This document shows, piece by piece, positions 18,220-27,764 of a stretch of DNA of 64,000 nt. The stretch lies in assembly GCF_018271995.1 (NCBI RefSeq), contig NZ_JAGUCO010000003.1:434001-498000 (forward strand), in the 5' to 3' direction. Origin of the DNA: Carboxylicivirga linearis. GTDB taxonomy: Bacteria > Bacteroidota > Bacteroidia > Bacteroidales > Marinilabiliaceae. Position 1 is the stretch's first letter, and each line of letters opens with the position of its first letter. Below the pieces are notes generated by a model. The model was not told where the DNA came from. It saw nothing but the letters and a program-made list of their open reading frames with translations, and ran no database searches. Made by a program: the position numbers and the translations under genes.

Positions 18220-21200
18220 TTAAGAGATGATGATTTTATTGATGTAATATTCGTTGTCTATCTGAACCTTAATAAGGTAAACACCTGCAGAAAGATTTTC
18301 TAATGAAACAGGCGCTATTTTGCCACCTTCAATATTATCGGTAAATACTGTTGTACCACTTAAATCCTCCACAGTGATGATACCATTTCCATAAATATTG
18401 GAAAGGTCTATTTGAATCTGTCCATCCGTTGGGTTTGGATAGATTACCAGTTCAGTATTGTATTCATTATCCAAAATTCCGGTTGGAGTATCAGAAACTT
18501 TGATTACACCAGATGTGTATAATTCAGATGTATCCCAGTATAATCCATCAGCTGGATTCTCAGGTGAGATAGAAGAGAATTGGCCTGTAATTAATGATGC
18601 ATCCATTATAGTAAATGATTGCCCGGTAGAATAACTGCCTCTTAAATTATTGATTAATAAGTTGCCACTAATTGACATAGAGCCATTTACTTCTATTTTG
18701 TCTGAAGAGGAAGCAGAAGCTATTGCTTTGATGTATAAGTTACTATTTTGTTCTAAAATAAGGTCGTTACTAATAGTTAAGGTACCCAGCTGCGTGGTTA
18801 ATCCGGGCCTTAAATTACCGTCGGCGGTTATGGTCACCAGACCAGATATAAAGCCGTTACCCGCTAATGAACCATTAGCATCAACGTAAACATCACCTGT
18901 TCCGGTTGCACTACCACTTGTGTTTTCGGCAATTAAGGTACCTTGTTCAATGGTTGTTCCTCCCGTATATGAATTTGAGTTTGTTAAACTCCATCTTCCG
19001 TTTCCAGTTTTTATGATGGCTGTTTGGGGACCCGAATTCTTATAGTATCTGTTAGAAATTTTTCCATCAAAAGTAGAATTGGTCCCTAAGCCCCCAATTT
19101 TCCAGGTTAAGGTTTCAGCACCTGCTTCTCCGGATCCTAACTCTGATGAAGCAGAACCTGTTAGTTCCCCTATTTCAATGGTGGCATCATACGAATGTCT
19201 CCACACACCAAAAACATTATCACCTAAATAAACCGATGAGTTGGGGTATCCATTACTGTTTCCACAAATAAACCACCCGTTGTTAGATGTGTTGACATTA
19301 ATTTGGCCAGAAAAAGCAGACCAGTCACCATCTAAATGAGGACGCACATAGGGTGTGTTAAGGTTTAAAACTCCACCACCAGTTAGTGTTCCATTAATGG
19401 TTGATCTACCATCCAAATTTAATAGTCCTTCGTAGCCATACGGAACATCAATATTCCACTGGGTATTTGTTTCGGTTCCGGTACTATTGGCCATTGAAAG
19501 AGTTGCATTTTTAAGAGTAACCAGATCTCCCAGTCCGCTTATGTTTGCATCTTCGGATTGGAGAACAATTTTACCTCCATTTATAGAAGTTGCTGAATGT
19601 GTATTGATTTCAGTTAGATTTAAGGTTCCATCTCCATTTTTTATCAGGGTACCATTACCGGTGAAACTTCCCCCCATTGTCATACTTGTGGTACCTGACA
19701 GATAGAAGATGGCATTGTTATCGCCAATGGTAATATTTCTGTTGGTTGTAAAATCAGCATCGTTAAAAAATAGAGTAGTTCTATTTACAATAAAGTTGCT
19801 GGCTTCGCCTGATGCAGCCCCTAGTGGACCAGCTGTGTTGGCATTAGAAATGTATGGTACTTGTACATATCCTCCATCTAAAAAAACAGGGCCGGTAAAC
19901 TCATTTGTATTATTGATGAATAATCTTCCGGTATTTTTCTTTGTTAATCCACCCTCTCCGGAGATGATTCCCTCACCATTAAATGTGTAGTCGTTACTTG
20001 CATCAATGGTCATATTTCCAATTGGCACATTCTCGGTTACATTTATTGTGTATTCAGCAGCATCATTAGTAAAGTAAACGGTATCGTTACCTAAAAACCA
20101 CTCTTCAACATCGTTATTCAGCCAGTTATAAGCACCTGCAAAATCCCACACATCACCATTGTTCCCTGACCAAAATAATTTAGTATTTTCTCTTACTTCC
20201 AATACTTCTAATGAAAGTTTGTTATCAGCAACAATCAGTTGGCATGCAACATCATTCACTCCAAGTAATTCAATGTCCTCAATAGAACCATTGAAGGTTC
20301 CATCAAAAGTAATCAGGTTATATGTACCCGGGTCTAAAGTTCCGGCAGTTCTGTTTATGGTTAAAAATGTTTTCCCTGAAACGGTAAGATCACCAGTTAC
20401 GTTTATAATGTCATTATCTCCAGAGGTTGTTGAAGATAAGTCAAAGAAGCATTTAGAGCCTTCAGTAAGTACTAATCCATTATTGATAGTTCCTGTTCCT
20501 ATGGATGAAATGTCTGAACCGGCGTATAATTTGCCTTGAGACATAATAGTTACTCCATTAGCAACTGATCCATTCAAGAATAATTCGCCAAACATTCCAA
20601 CTTCAACCGAACTTGCAGTTAAACTTTCGTTTACCACCAAACTTCCTTTATATACTTTGGTAGCACCGGAATAATCATTGGCATTGTTGATAATTAGTTT
20701 ACCTGTCCCGGATTTTATTAATTCCATATCACCCGATAATTTTCCAGTACCATCAAATGTGTAATCATCTTGCGAGAATACAGTGAGGCTAGCCGGAGAA
20801 ATGGTTGTGCTGATATTGACCGAACTGGTATTTTCTCCTGTAAAGTCAAACAGAACGTTGGCGCCATCGCTGTAATTAACCGTGTTTCCATCTTCATCTA
20901 TCCATGTTGCAGTTCCGCTTCCCCAATCAGGTCCAGACACCCATGCTATTTTATTATTGATAATGGGATAGGGGACAGCTTCTTCTGTTTCCGTTCCTAA
21001 ATAAATGGCTGTATGTGGAGGTTGGTTATAAGAATTGTTTTGCCATGAGATAGCAATTCTATATTGAGGTTCGTGCATCAGGGTCGGCATCCTGAAATTA
21101 GTAATATCCGTTGTAGTATATATTCTAAAGAATGAATTATTGGTACTACGAACGATAAACTCTTCGCGCCAATCACCAAGTATGTCAGCTTGTAAACAAG

Positions 21201-22821
21201 GATTTCCCTTGGTCCAGTTATTGGATGCAGTGCCAGTTGCAAGTAAAACTCTGTAGGCACTAAGAGTGGTAGGGTTGTATTTTGTTATTTCAGGTGTTCC
21301 ATAGCCTATTGAGGTTGAGAATCCAGAATGATCGAGAAATTCACGGGTAAGATTGCCATCCCACCAAATCATTTGGCTCATTGCTACATTGTTAGATCCT
21401 ACTATTTGGCCATCAACATTATACATTGGACATTCTGTAGCAGCCCAAAGCTCCCAGCCTGGGTAGTTTGGGTTGATATCACCTGCAGCAGCTCTACCAC
21501 AATCTCGGTTTGACCGATAACGAATATGTAACTCTCCATCAGCCGAGCTTCTTAAGGTTGCTCCCCAGGTATTTCCACCTTCTAAGCATTGCCAGGTTTC
21601 CAATCCTTTTCTATCCGGATCCATATCACTAACATGAATAGCATCACCATGTCCAAAACGTGTTGAATATAAGCCGGTACCATCATTGTTAATAACCATT
21701 GCTCCATAAACAATCTCATCACATCCGTCATCATCAACATCGGCACAACTCAAATTGTGATTTCCTTGCCCAGTATACTCGGTGGCTACTCCGTTAGGAT
21801 CACTATCCCAGGCCCAACGTTTGGTTAAGTTGGTTCCATCCCAATCCCATGCTTCCATCTTAATACGGTGGTAAATGCCTCGACCATTAACCATACTTGG
21901 AGTTTTGCCATCCAGGTAGGCAACTGTCCACATACATTTATTGGCTCGGTGTGCATATTGCCCAAGATGCATCCCGGGAGTACCCCATTGTGATATGGGT
22001 GCCATTGCTATATAATTATCCCAGGCTAATTCCTTTCCTGTTTCTCCTTCAAAAATGGAAATATAATCGGGGCCTTCTGTGCGATAAAGGGTAGAATTTT
22101 CAACCAGTGAGTAACGATAATTTATTACACCGTCATTATCCCGGTCACCAATATCCACACCAGTTCCATCAATCATTCCATCAGAAGTACGAGTTGCAAT
22201 TTCAGCTTTGCCGTCGCCATCAAAATCATAAACCAGAAAGTTAATTTCGGTTCCATCGTTCATGTTAGGGCCTAAATTAATGGTCCACATGTGTGTGCCA
22301 TCTAACTTATAGGCTTCAAGTAAATTGTAATCGGTTGCATATTGACTTTGATCAACAGCAAGTCTTTTAATGATAACTTCATATTGTCCATCACCCGTAA
22401 GATCACCGACAGAAGCATCGCTTAAATTATATTTATTGTAAGGATAATCGACACTTGTAATAGGAATATCCAGATATTGATTGGCCCATACACTTACTTC
22501 ATTGGAAGGATCTTGTTCAACTCCATCAATAATAGCTGAAACAGAATATTTTGAAGAGGCACTGCCAGATGTATCCAAATAGTTGGTAGCTCCGGTAATA
22601 GGTGTAGTGTTTAGCTTTACTCCATCCCGATAGATATTGTAGGTAACTTGTCGTAATTCGGTTGCAAGTACACGCCATCCTACGTAAACATCATTTCCTG
22701 ACTGAACGGCAACAACCCCTCTGTCAAGAGCCTCCATCTTTCTTTGTGCACTTGTATTTTGAAACAATCCTAAGATAAATAGTATCATAAAAGATTGAGT
22801 CAAGAGTTTGAAATTTTTCAT
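18220..22821 (-). CDS. PL11-like lyase B with PATR beta-solenoid and T9SS sorting domain
   Basis: A protein of 1533 residues if started at the ATG at 22821, which gives a normal signal peptide (MKNFKLLTQS to TSAQR); upstream in-frame starts to 22863 add an unlikely N-terminal extension. Residues about 25-640 are PL11-like (ALDRGVVAVQSG, ASVGDLTGDGQYEVII, GQGNHNLSCADVDDDG, GHGDAIHVSDMDPDR). The segment equivalent to NIRAGAHYTQ of the other two lyases reads NMNDGTEIN, and the PHEDGG/CHEEVP segment reads CLEGGN, so several conserved polar residues are lost. A long PATR-type solenoid and a T9SS C-terminal domain (VIYPNPTDGQIQIDL) follow. The solenoid is closely related to that of lyase A, more so than the catalytic part. 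Specificity may differ from a classical RG lyase. Confidence 0.87.
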   Translation of the reverse strand: MKNFKLLTQSFMILFILGLFQNTSAQRKMEALDRGVVAVQSGNDVYVGWRVLATELRQVTYNIYRDGVKLNTTPITGATNYLDTSGSASSKYSVSAIIDGVEQDPSNEVSVWANQYLDIPITSVDYPYNKYNLSDASVGDLTGDGQYEVIIKRLAVDQSQYATDYNLLEAYKLDGTHMWTINLGPNMNDGTEINFLVYDFDGDGKAEIATRTSDGMIDGTGVDIGDRDNDGVINYRYSLVENSTLYRTEGPDYISIFEGETGKELAWDNYIAMAPISQWGTPGMHLGQYAHRANKCMWTVAYLDGKTPSMVNGRGIYHRIKMEAWDWDGTNLTKRWAWDSDPNGVATEYTGQGNHNLSCADVDDDGCDEIVYGAMVINNDGTGLYSTRFGHGDAIHVSDMDPDRKGLETWQCLEGGNTWGATLRSSADGELHIRYRSNRDCGRAAAGDINPNYPGWELWAATECPMYNVDGQIVGSNNVAMSQMIWWDGNLTREFLDHSGFSTSIGYGTPEITKYNPTTLSAYRVLLATGTASNNWTKGNPCLQADILGDWREEFIVRSTNNSFFRIYTTTDITNFRMPTLMHEPQYRIAISWQNNSYNQPPHTAIYLGTETEEAVPYPIINNKIAWVSGPDWGSGTATWIDEDGNTVNYSDGANVLFDFTGENTSSVNISTTISPASLTVFSQDDYTFDGTGKLSGDMELIKSGTGKLIINNANDYSGATKVYKGSLVVNESLTASSVEVGMFGELFLNGSVANGVTIMSQGKLYAGSDISSIGTGTINNGLVLTEGSKCFFDLSSTTSGDNDIINVTGDLTVSGKTFLTINRTAGTLDPGTYNLITFDGTFNGSIEDIELLGVNDVACQLIVADNKLSLEVLEVRENTKLFWSGNNGDVWDFAGAYNWLNNDVEEWFLGNDTVYFTNDAAEYTINVTENVPIGNMTIDASNDYTFNGEGIISGEGGLTKKNTGRLFINNTNEFTGPVFLDGGYVQVPYISNANTAGPLGAASGEASNFIVNRTTLFFNDADFTTNRNITIGDNNAIFYLSGTTSMTMGGSFTGNGTLIKNGDGTLNLTEINTHSATSINGGKIVLQSEDANISGLGDLVTLKNATLSMANSTGTETNTQWNIDVPYGYEGLLNLDGRSTINGTLTGGGVLNLNTPYVRPHLDGDWSAFSGQINVNTSNNGWFICGNSNGYPNSSVYLGDNVFGVWRHSYDATIEIGELTGSASSELGSGEAGAETLTWKIGGLGTNSTFDGKISNRYYKNSGPQTAIIKTGNGRWSLTNSNSYTGGTTIEQGTLIAENTSGSATGTGDVYVDANGSLAGNGFISGLVTITADGNLRPGLTTQLGTLTISNDLILEQNSNLYIKAIASASSSDKIEVNGSMSISGNLLINNLRGSYSTGQSFTIMDASLITGQFSSISPENPADGLYWDTSELYTSGVIKVSDTPTGILDNEYNTELVIYPNPTDGQIQIDLSNIYGNGIITVEDLSGTTVFTDNIEGGKIAPVSLENLSAGVYLIKVQIDNEYYINKIIIS

Positions 22822-22863
22822 TATTAATGATTTAGTTTTCATAAAAACAGGTAATGATAACAC

Positions 22864-23074
22864 TCAATTTATTTAAGGACAGAGAGCTTCTCTGTTATAT
22901 GCTGTAATTGTTGTTGTTACTTTATAATCGGTTGTTTTCTTTTCTTAATATTTTTAAAGCAAGAATGCCTTCTTAAAAGGCATTTCCCATATAAGTCAGG
23001 ACTTCAGGTTATTTAAAGGTAGGTGGTTGGTTTTATATTGTACGTTTAGAGTTGTGTTTTTGTTTAAAGATTAA
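22864..23074 (-). promoter_or_regulatory. Upstream region of PL11 lyase B
   Basis: This region of about 210 bases holds no gene. It contains an 8-bp hairpin AATGCCTT / AAGGCATT (22964-22984) followed on the minus strand by a U-rich stretch, and a short hairpin ACAGAGA / TCTCTGT (22879-22895) in the likely leader. No clear TAnnTTTG box was found on the minus strand, so the promoter of the lyase pair is not placed. Confidence 0.35.
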
Positions 23075-23104
23075 AAAGGAAAGCTCTGTGAAGAGCTTTC
23101 CTTT
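23075..23104 (-). terminator. Intrinsic terminator at the end of the SusCD/FAS1 operon
   Basis: A perfect 13-bp stem AAAGGAAAGCTCT / AGAGCTTTCCTTT closes a GTGA tetraloop (23088-23091). In the minus-strand direction it is followed by TTAATCTTTAAAC. It lies 12 bases after the stop of the last gene of the operon. Confidence 0.85.
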
Positions 23105-23116
23105 AATTGTGATAAA

Positions 23117-25939
23117 TTATTTAACTATAACTCGTTCTACTTTAACGGCTGTACCGGCAGTAACTTTAACAAGGTATAAACCTTTTGTTTTTACAGTTAC
23201 AGGAACAGCTCCTGCACCAGTTACTAATTGTTTACTAACTAAGGCTCCGGCAGTATTGATTATTTCAATGGTAGCAGGTTCGTTGGAATCAATTTCAATA
23301 AAGAAGTTACCATCAGATGGATTTGGATACATTTTAATACCAACTTCTTCATTAGGTTTGATACCTGTAGGTTCTTCATCAACCCAAATACCAACTTCGT
23401 TTGTGTAAACAAGATTGTTATCCGGATCGTAGAAAGCGCAAACGATAAAGTGAGTACCAATGGTTTCCCCGTAAGGTTGGTAGGTTTCACCGTTTTCAAC
23501 AGAACCTGTAAGGTCAGACAAAGAGCTATATGTTTCTGTTCCTTTTGCTCTGTACATCCACTCTACAAGAGTGTAACCAGCTGCATAAGATGCAGTAAGT
23601 GTTGTACCTAGCTCTCCAGAAGCAATAATTTGATCGTCAGCTGGTGTGATTGCAATTGGTACAATTGTAATGATTGCAAAGTTTGCAGATTCATCACTTC
23701 CATCAGCAATACATTTTACAAAGTAAGTACCAGGATCAGCAAATGAAACTTGTGCTGTTGCTCCTGTAATAGGAGTGCTAAATGATTCGTATGGACCTTC
23801 ACGGTCTGTTGACCAAACCCATTCAAAAGAACTATAGAATCCTGAATTTATTAATCGTAATGGTTCAGATAGTTGGTTAGCAGCTAATTGTTGTTCTTCA
23901 GTATTTTCAATGTCAAAAGCTGTTACATCAAATGCATTAATAATTGTTTGATCAGCATTTACATCATATACCATTTTTGCCTCATAACCATCAGGAACAA
24001 TGAATTTAGGATATGAAGTATATCCACCTTCACCATCTTCAACTCCGTAAAAGAAATCAGCAATATCACCTCTGGCGTCACCTTCAAATATATATTGACC
24101 ATTTCCTTCAATGTGCATCTCAGTTTGTCCTTCATTAGGAGAAACACGACCAATGCCACCCTGGAAAATTACAGTACCATTTTCAGAAACATAGATGTGT
24201 CCACCTGCAGCCAATGATTTTTGACCTAATAAATAGGTTCCTTCAAAAATAGCAGTACTATTATTTTTAACAGATACATAGGCATTTGCATTTTCTGTTC
24301 TAAAGAAGTTTTGTTGTTTAACAAATACTCCGTTTTCAACAATAATTCCACCATTGAACCAAATATCACCTCTTTGTTTCATAGTGTCCTGAAGTGAATT
24401 ATTAATAGTGAATGTAGCACCTTCCCAAACATCCATACCGTACACTGTAAATACGCCACTTTCTTCCCATACAGGCATTGTTTCAGTATCAGTGGTAACC
24501 TTTATATTATTTAGGTTCAGGTGTGCGGCAGGTGTCCAGTTAAGCATGTAACTAGCTTCAGTTGATTCATCACCTTCCCAAACTAAATTTAATCTATCGC
24601 TGGCACCGATGATATTAAACTGAACTGCAACAGTACGTTCAACATTGCTATTAATTTCAGCTTCACATACTACGAAATAAATACCCGTTTCTGTAAAGTT
24701 GGCATTGAATTCAGGTCCTGTAACAGGTGTGTCAAATGATACAAATGGACCACTTGCTTCTGTTGAATATTTCCACTCAACTGATGTAGCTCCGTCAGTT
24801 CCGGAAGCTGTTAACATGATTGATTCCTGATCTAAACGTAAATATTGTGTTTCTGCAGGAGTAACAATTACCACGTTTGAAGCAACGGCAATTTCGATAC
24901 TGTTACTGAAATAATCAGTACCACCCATGGTTCCTTTTAGTGCAAGGAAGTATTCTCCGGAAACAGGGAATACAGGTTTAATATAAGTATCAGTTTCTGC
25001 AGGATCAAAGGTCATTGTATAGTTTCCATCTTCTGTACCATAAACCCATTCAATACTTTCCATACCTGCATAACCATCATTTTGAATTACATATACTGAA
25101 TCTCCAGCTTCACCTGCAATTAATGATTGTCTGTCAGTAGGTTCAATAACAAATGCTGATTTTAATCTGGTTGATAAAACAGTTCTGTTAGCAAGTGCAT
25201 CATATTTAATTACAATATCGCGATCTTCTGAAGTTTGAATGTGACCAGCTTCAAAAGCTTCGGTCATAACACCACTTCTGTCGCCTGATGCAATAAGTTT
25301 AGCATCATCAGAAATGTAAGTGTAACTGCGATAGGTAGGAAAATCATTTTGCCAACGGAAGATATCTCCCACGTACAAAATGGCATCTCCTTCTAAAATC
25401 ATTTTACCGCCACTTCTTCCGTTTTTACCCATTAAGAATGTTCCGGTTGTCATTGTACCACCGGTCATGTGTAATTCAGAAGTGTCATTTTCGAGGTAAA
25501 AGTTGGCTGAAGTTCTGAAGTTGATGGTACCTGAATTGATTTTGATTTTACCACCCAAGTATATAAACTCTTTATTTGGTTGAACAATGGTCATGGTATC
25601 AGCACCAACATCAAAAAGAATTTCTCCACGATCAAGGTAAACAGTCTCAACTCCGTCTTCAACGATTGAATCGTTAGCTGCAACGTATAACATATTAATG
25701 GATCTGTTTACACCTGTTTCCTTAAAAGTACAAATGTAGGTATAGTTCTCAGCGTTTGGAATATTAATAACGTTTCCTTCTGTGTCAGTAGCCGGATCCC
25801 AGTTAGCTTCAATTCCAGCATCGTCACTAGAGGCACCTAACCATGTTAGGTCTGATTGTGCATTTATGCTTGAGCCTGCTAAGAATAAGGCTGCTGCAAT
25901 GCTTAAAGTTTTTAACTTGTTTAGATAGAGTTTTTTCAT
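23117..25939 (-). CDS. T9SS-exported protein with two solenoid modules and Ig-like domains, function unknown
   Basis: I do not recognise a catalytic family. The start chosen is the ATG at 25939 (MKKLYLNKLKTLSIAAALFL), giving 940 residues with a signal peptide ending SINAQ; an upstream in-frame start at 25981 is unlikely. Two related blocks each begin with a W-x-G/W-E-G strand (SDLTWLGAS; LNLVWEGDE), continue as beta-solenoid-like repeats rich in G, T and N (GGKIKINSGTINF; GGIIVENGVFV), and are followed by Ig-like domains ending in YFVVCEAEI, YFVKCIADG or HFIVCAFYD. The C-terminus (IKMYPNPSDGNFFIEI) is a type A T9SS sorting domain. It is the last gene of the SusCD/FAS1 operon, so a surface role in glycan binding or adhesion is plausible but unproven. 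Confidence 0.85.
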   Translation of the reverse strand: MKKLYLNKLKTLSIAAALFLAGSSINAQSDLTWLGASSDDAGIEANWDPATDTEGNVINIPNAENYTYICTFKETGVNRSINMLYVAANDSIVEDGVETVYLDRGEILFDVGADTMTIVQPNKEFIYLGGKIKINSGTINFRTSANFYLENDTSELHMTGGTMTTGTFLMGKNGRSGGKMILEGDAILYVGDIFRWQNDFPTYRSYTYISDDAKLIASGDRSGVMTEAFEAGHIQTSEDRDIVIKYDALANRTVLSTRLKSAFVIEPTDRQSLIAGEAGDSVYVIQNDGYAGMESIEWVYGTEDGNYTMTFDPAETDTYIKPVFPVSGEYFLALKGTMGGTDYFSNSIEIAVASNVVIVTPAETQYLRLDQESIMLTASGTDGATSVEWKYSTEASGPFVSFDTPVTGPEFNANFTETGIYFVVCEAEINSNVERTVAVQFNIIGASDRLNLVWEGDESTEASYMLNWTPAAHLNLNNIKVTTDTETMPVWEESGVFTVYGMDVWEGATFTINNSLQDTMKQRGDIWFNGGIIVENGVFVKQQNFFRTENANAYVSVKNNSTAIFEGTYLLGQKSLAAGGHIYVSENGTVIFQGGIGRVSPNEGQTEMHIEGNGQYIFEGDARGDIADFFYGVEDGEGGYTSYPKFIVPDGYEAKMVYDVNADQTIINAFDVTAFDIENTEEQQLAANQLSEPLRLINSGFYSSFEWVWSTDREGPYESFSTPITGATAQVSFADPGTYFVKCIADGSDESANFAIITIVPIAITPADDQIIASGELGTTLTASYAAGYTLVEWMYRAKGTETYSSLSDLTGSVENGETYQPYGETIGTHFIVCAFYDPDNNLVYTNEVGIWVDEEPTGIKPNEEVGIKMYPNPSDGNFFIEIDSNEPATIEIINTAGALVSKQLVTGAGAVPVTVKTKGLYLVKVTAGTAVKVERVIVK

Positions 25940-25997
25940 AATAAATGAAATTAGTTGAATAATAATATGTATTAATAGCATTAGCCTTTGCTAATGT

Positions 25998-27743
25998 TTA
26001 TTCTTCTTCATCTTTAAGAGGTAACCACCAATTACTTCTGTCTGATAAATAAGTTCTTAATCGGTTTGCTGTGGCCGCGTCTCCTGCCAATTCAAATTTT
26101 CTTGCAATTTTCTCAGCCAGAATAGTGTTATCACCACGGCGAAGAGCAATGCGCACCAGGTCTCCCCAGCGATCTCCTTCGAACGCCATTTCCAGAGCAT
26201 TTTCTTCCAATATTTTATCTTCAATGGTTAGCAAGGAATCAGTTGGTTCGGCCACTGTGAAATTTTGTAAACTAACTCTGTTTCGAAGACCTACATTTCG
26301 GTACCACAATCCTCTGTGTACAGGAGGTGTTTGAAGGTTGTTGGTTGTTCGTGCATCAAAGTCATATGGAAATGGAAGATGAGTCATCTCATAATTAAAC
26401 TGACCGTAAATAGTGTCTTTATTTCCTTCAAAAGCATAATTTGCTTGAATACCATTATTAATTAATGCATAAGCAACTGTATGTTTTCCATCTCTGTTTG
26501 CAGCTTCGCTATAACGAAGATGTAAAGAGCTGGCACGCCATTTAAACCATTTACCTGGTTTTTGTAATGGGTTGTTTTCTTCATGATCTGATGTATATTT
26601 TGTAATAACAGGATTGTTACCGACCATCATATACGATCCGGTATTACCTGCTTCATCTTCGATGTTTCCTCTGAAGTCACCGATAAAACCATTTAATTGA
26701 GTCTGCGAATTCCAGTTCTTGATAGCAGCAGCAGATGGTTTCAGATAATACTCACCATAATCAATGGAAAATAATTCGTAAAAAGGTGAGGGTTCATATT
26801 GTTTATGAAAATACATTAACCAAATCCATTCGTTATCGAAATCTGATGTTCCGTATGTGGAGAACATTGTAGGCCAATTGTTCATTGCACTTTCCAGGTC
26901 ATTTTCGAAGTATCTGGCGTATCGGCTATGATAATTATTACCTGTGAAGAAATCGGTTGGTATTTTATATCTGTCCATATTACCGGTACTACGTTCCATT
27001 ATATTTTTGAAGTAGGAGGCTGAAGCCAGATAATTACCATTCCAAAGGTTTAATTCGCCTAAAAGGTATTCTTTATCAATAAATGCTAGATTAAATGAAA
27101 AACCATCAAAACCTGTAGTCATACCAGTATCGCTATAAGGAAGTTTATAAGGAAGTTCTTCCATAAATTGTAACAATTCGGCTAGCATGTCTTCAATACC
27201 TAACACAGGTATATCTGAATTACCAATATTAAGCAAGTCATCTATAGTTTCAACTGGCTCTGTAATATATGGCACTGAACCATAATGAATAATTAGTTGT
27301 AAGTAAACATAGGTACGTAATGCTCCCATGTCAGAATAGCGTTGATAGTATTGTTCGCGTGTAATTTTTGATCCTTCATACATAATAGTCAGGTTCTTCA
27401 TTACATCGTTACAGTTGTTTATAACCTTGTAAAAGGGTCTGGGATCGGTCCATGGATTATCTAATGCTGTTGTATGTTTACTTACATCTTCCAAGAAGTG
27501 ATCAGCATTGAAAGTGATGTCCATTAAATCGGCTCTTAACTCATTCAATACAACTAATTGCGGAGATAGTTCCTGAAACAGAGCATAGGCCCCAAAAACA
27601 GCACTATTAGCGTCAGCAATGGTTTTATAATGCTCACTGTCTTTCAACACATCCATGTCCTCCACTTCCAATATGTCGTTACATGCAGAAAAAAGTGCGA
27701 TGAATGCTAAAAAGAGGACTATTATAGGTGAATTCTTTTTCAT
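25998..27743 (-). CDS. SusD-like outer-membrane glycan-binding lipoprotein (pair 1)
   Basis: A 581-residue RagB/SusD-family lipoprotein with lipobox LFSAC (Cys21). The N-terminal half has the helical repeat pattern of the family (VFGAYALFQELSPQ, NNCNDVMKNL, LRTYVYLQLIIHYGSVPY). The C-terminus has the common NALEMAFEGDRWGDLVRIALRRGD segment, quoted here in part: FEGDRWGDLVRIALRRGD. SusD-like proteins cap their SusC partner from the outer leaflet and hand over oligosaccharides. The partner is the SusC at 27765-30950, which ends 21 bases upstream. The substrate is probably a rhamnogalacturonan fragment by context. Regulation is with the operon starting at 41486. Confidence 0.92.
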   Translation of the reverse strand: MKKNSPIIVLFLAFIALFSACNDILEVEDMDVLKDSEHYKTIADANSAVFGAYALFQELSPQLVVLNELRADLMDITFNADHFLEDVSKHTTALDNPWTDPRPFYKVINNCNDVMKNLTIMYEGSKITREQYYQRYSDMGALRTYVYLQLIIHYGSVPYITEPVETIDDLLNIGNSDIPVLGIEDMLAELLQFMEELPYKLPYSDTGMTTGFDGFSFNLAFIDKEYLLGELNLWNGNYLASASYFKNIMERSTGNMDRYKIPTDFFTGNNYHSRYARYFENDLESAMNNWPTMFSTYGTSDFDNEWIWLMYFHKQYEPSPFYELFSIDYGEYYLKPSAAAIKNWNSQTQLNGFIGDFRGNIEDEAGNTGSYMMVGNNPVITKYTSDHEENNPLQKPGKWFKWRASSLHLRYSEAANRDGKHTVAYALINNGIQANYAFEGNKDTIYGQFNYEMTHLPFPYDFDARTTNNLQTPPVHRGLWYRNVGLRNRVSLQNFTVAEPTDSLLTIEDKILEENALEMAFEGDRWGDLVRIALRRGDNTILAEKIARKFELAGDAATANRLRTYLSDRSNWWLPLKDEEE

Positions 27744-27764
27744 AATCTTGACTGTTTCTGTTGA

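Noticed and set aside
20159-20539. A 126-codon plus-strand open frame inside PL11 lyase B
   Set aside because: It is antisense to the glycine/serine-rich solenoid, where long reverse frames are common. No protein features.
22822-22863. Extended N-terminus of PL11 lyase B from an upstream start at 22863
   Set aside because: The extra 14 residues precede a normal signal peptide and would disturb it. The start at 22821 gives the usual layout.
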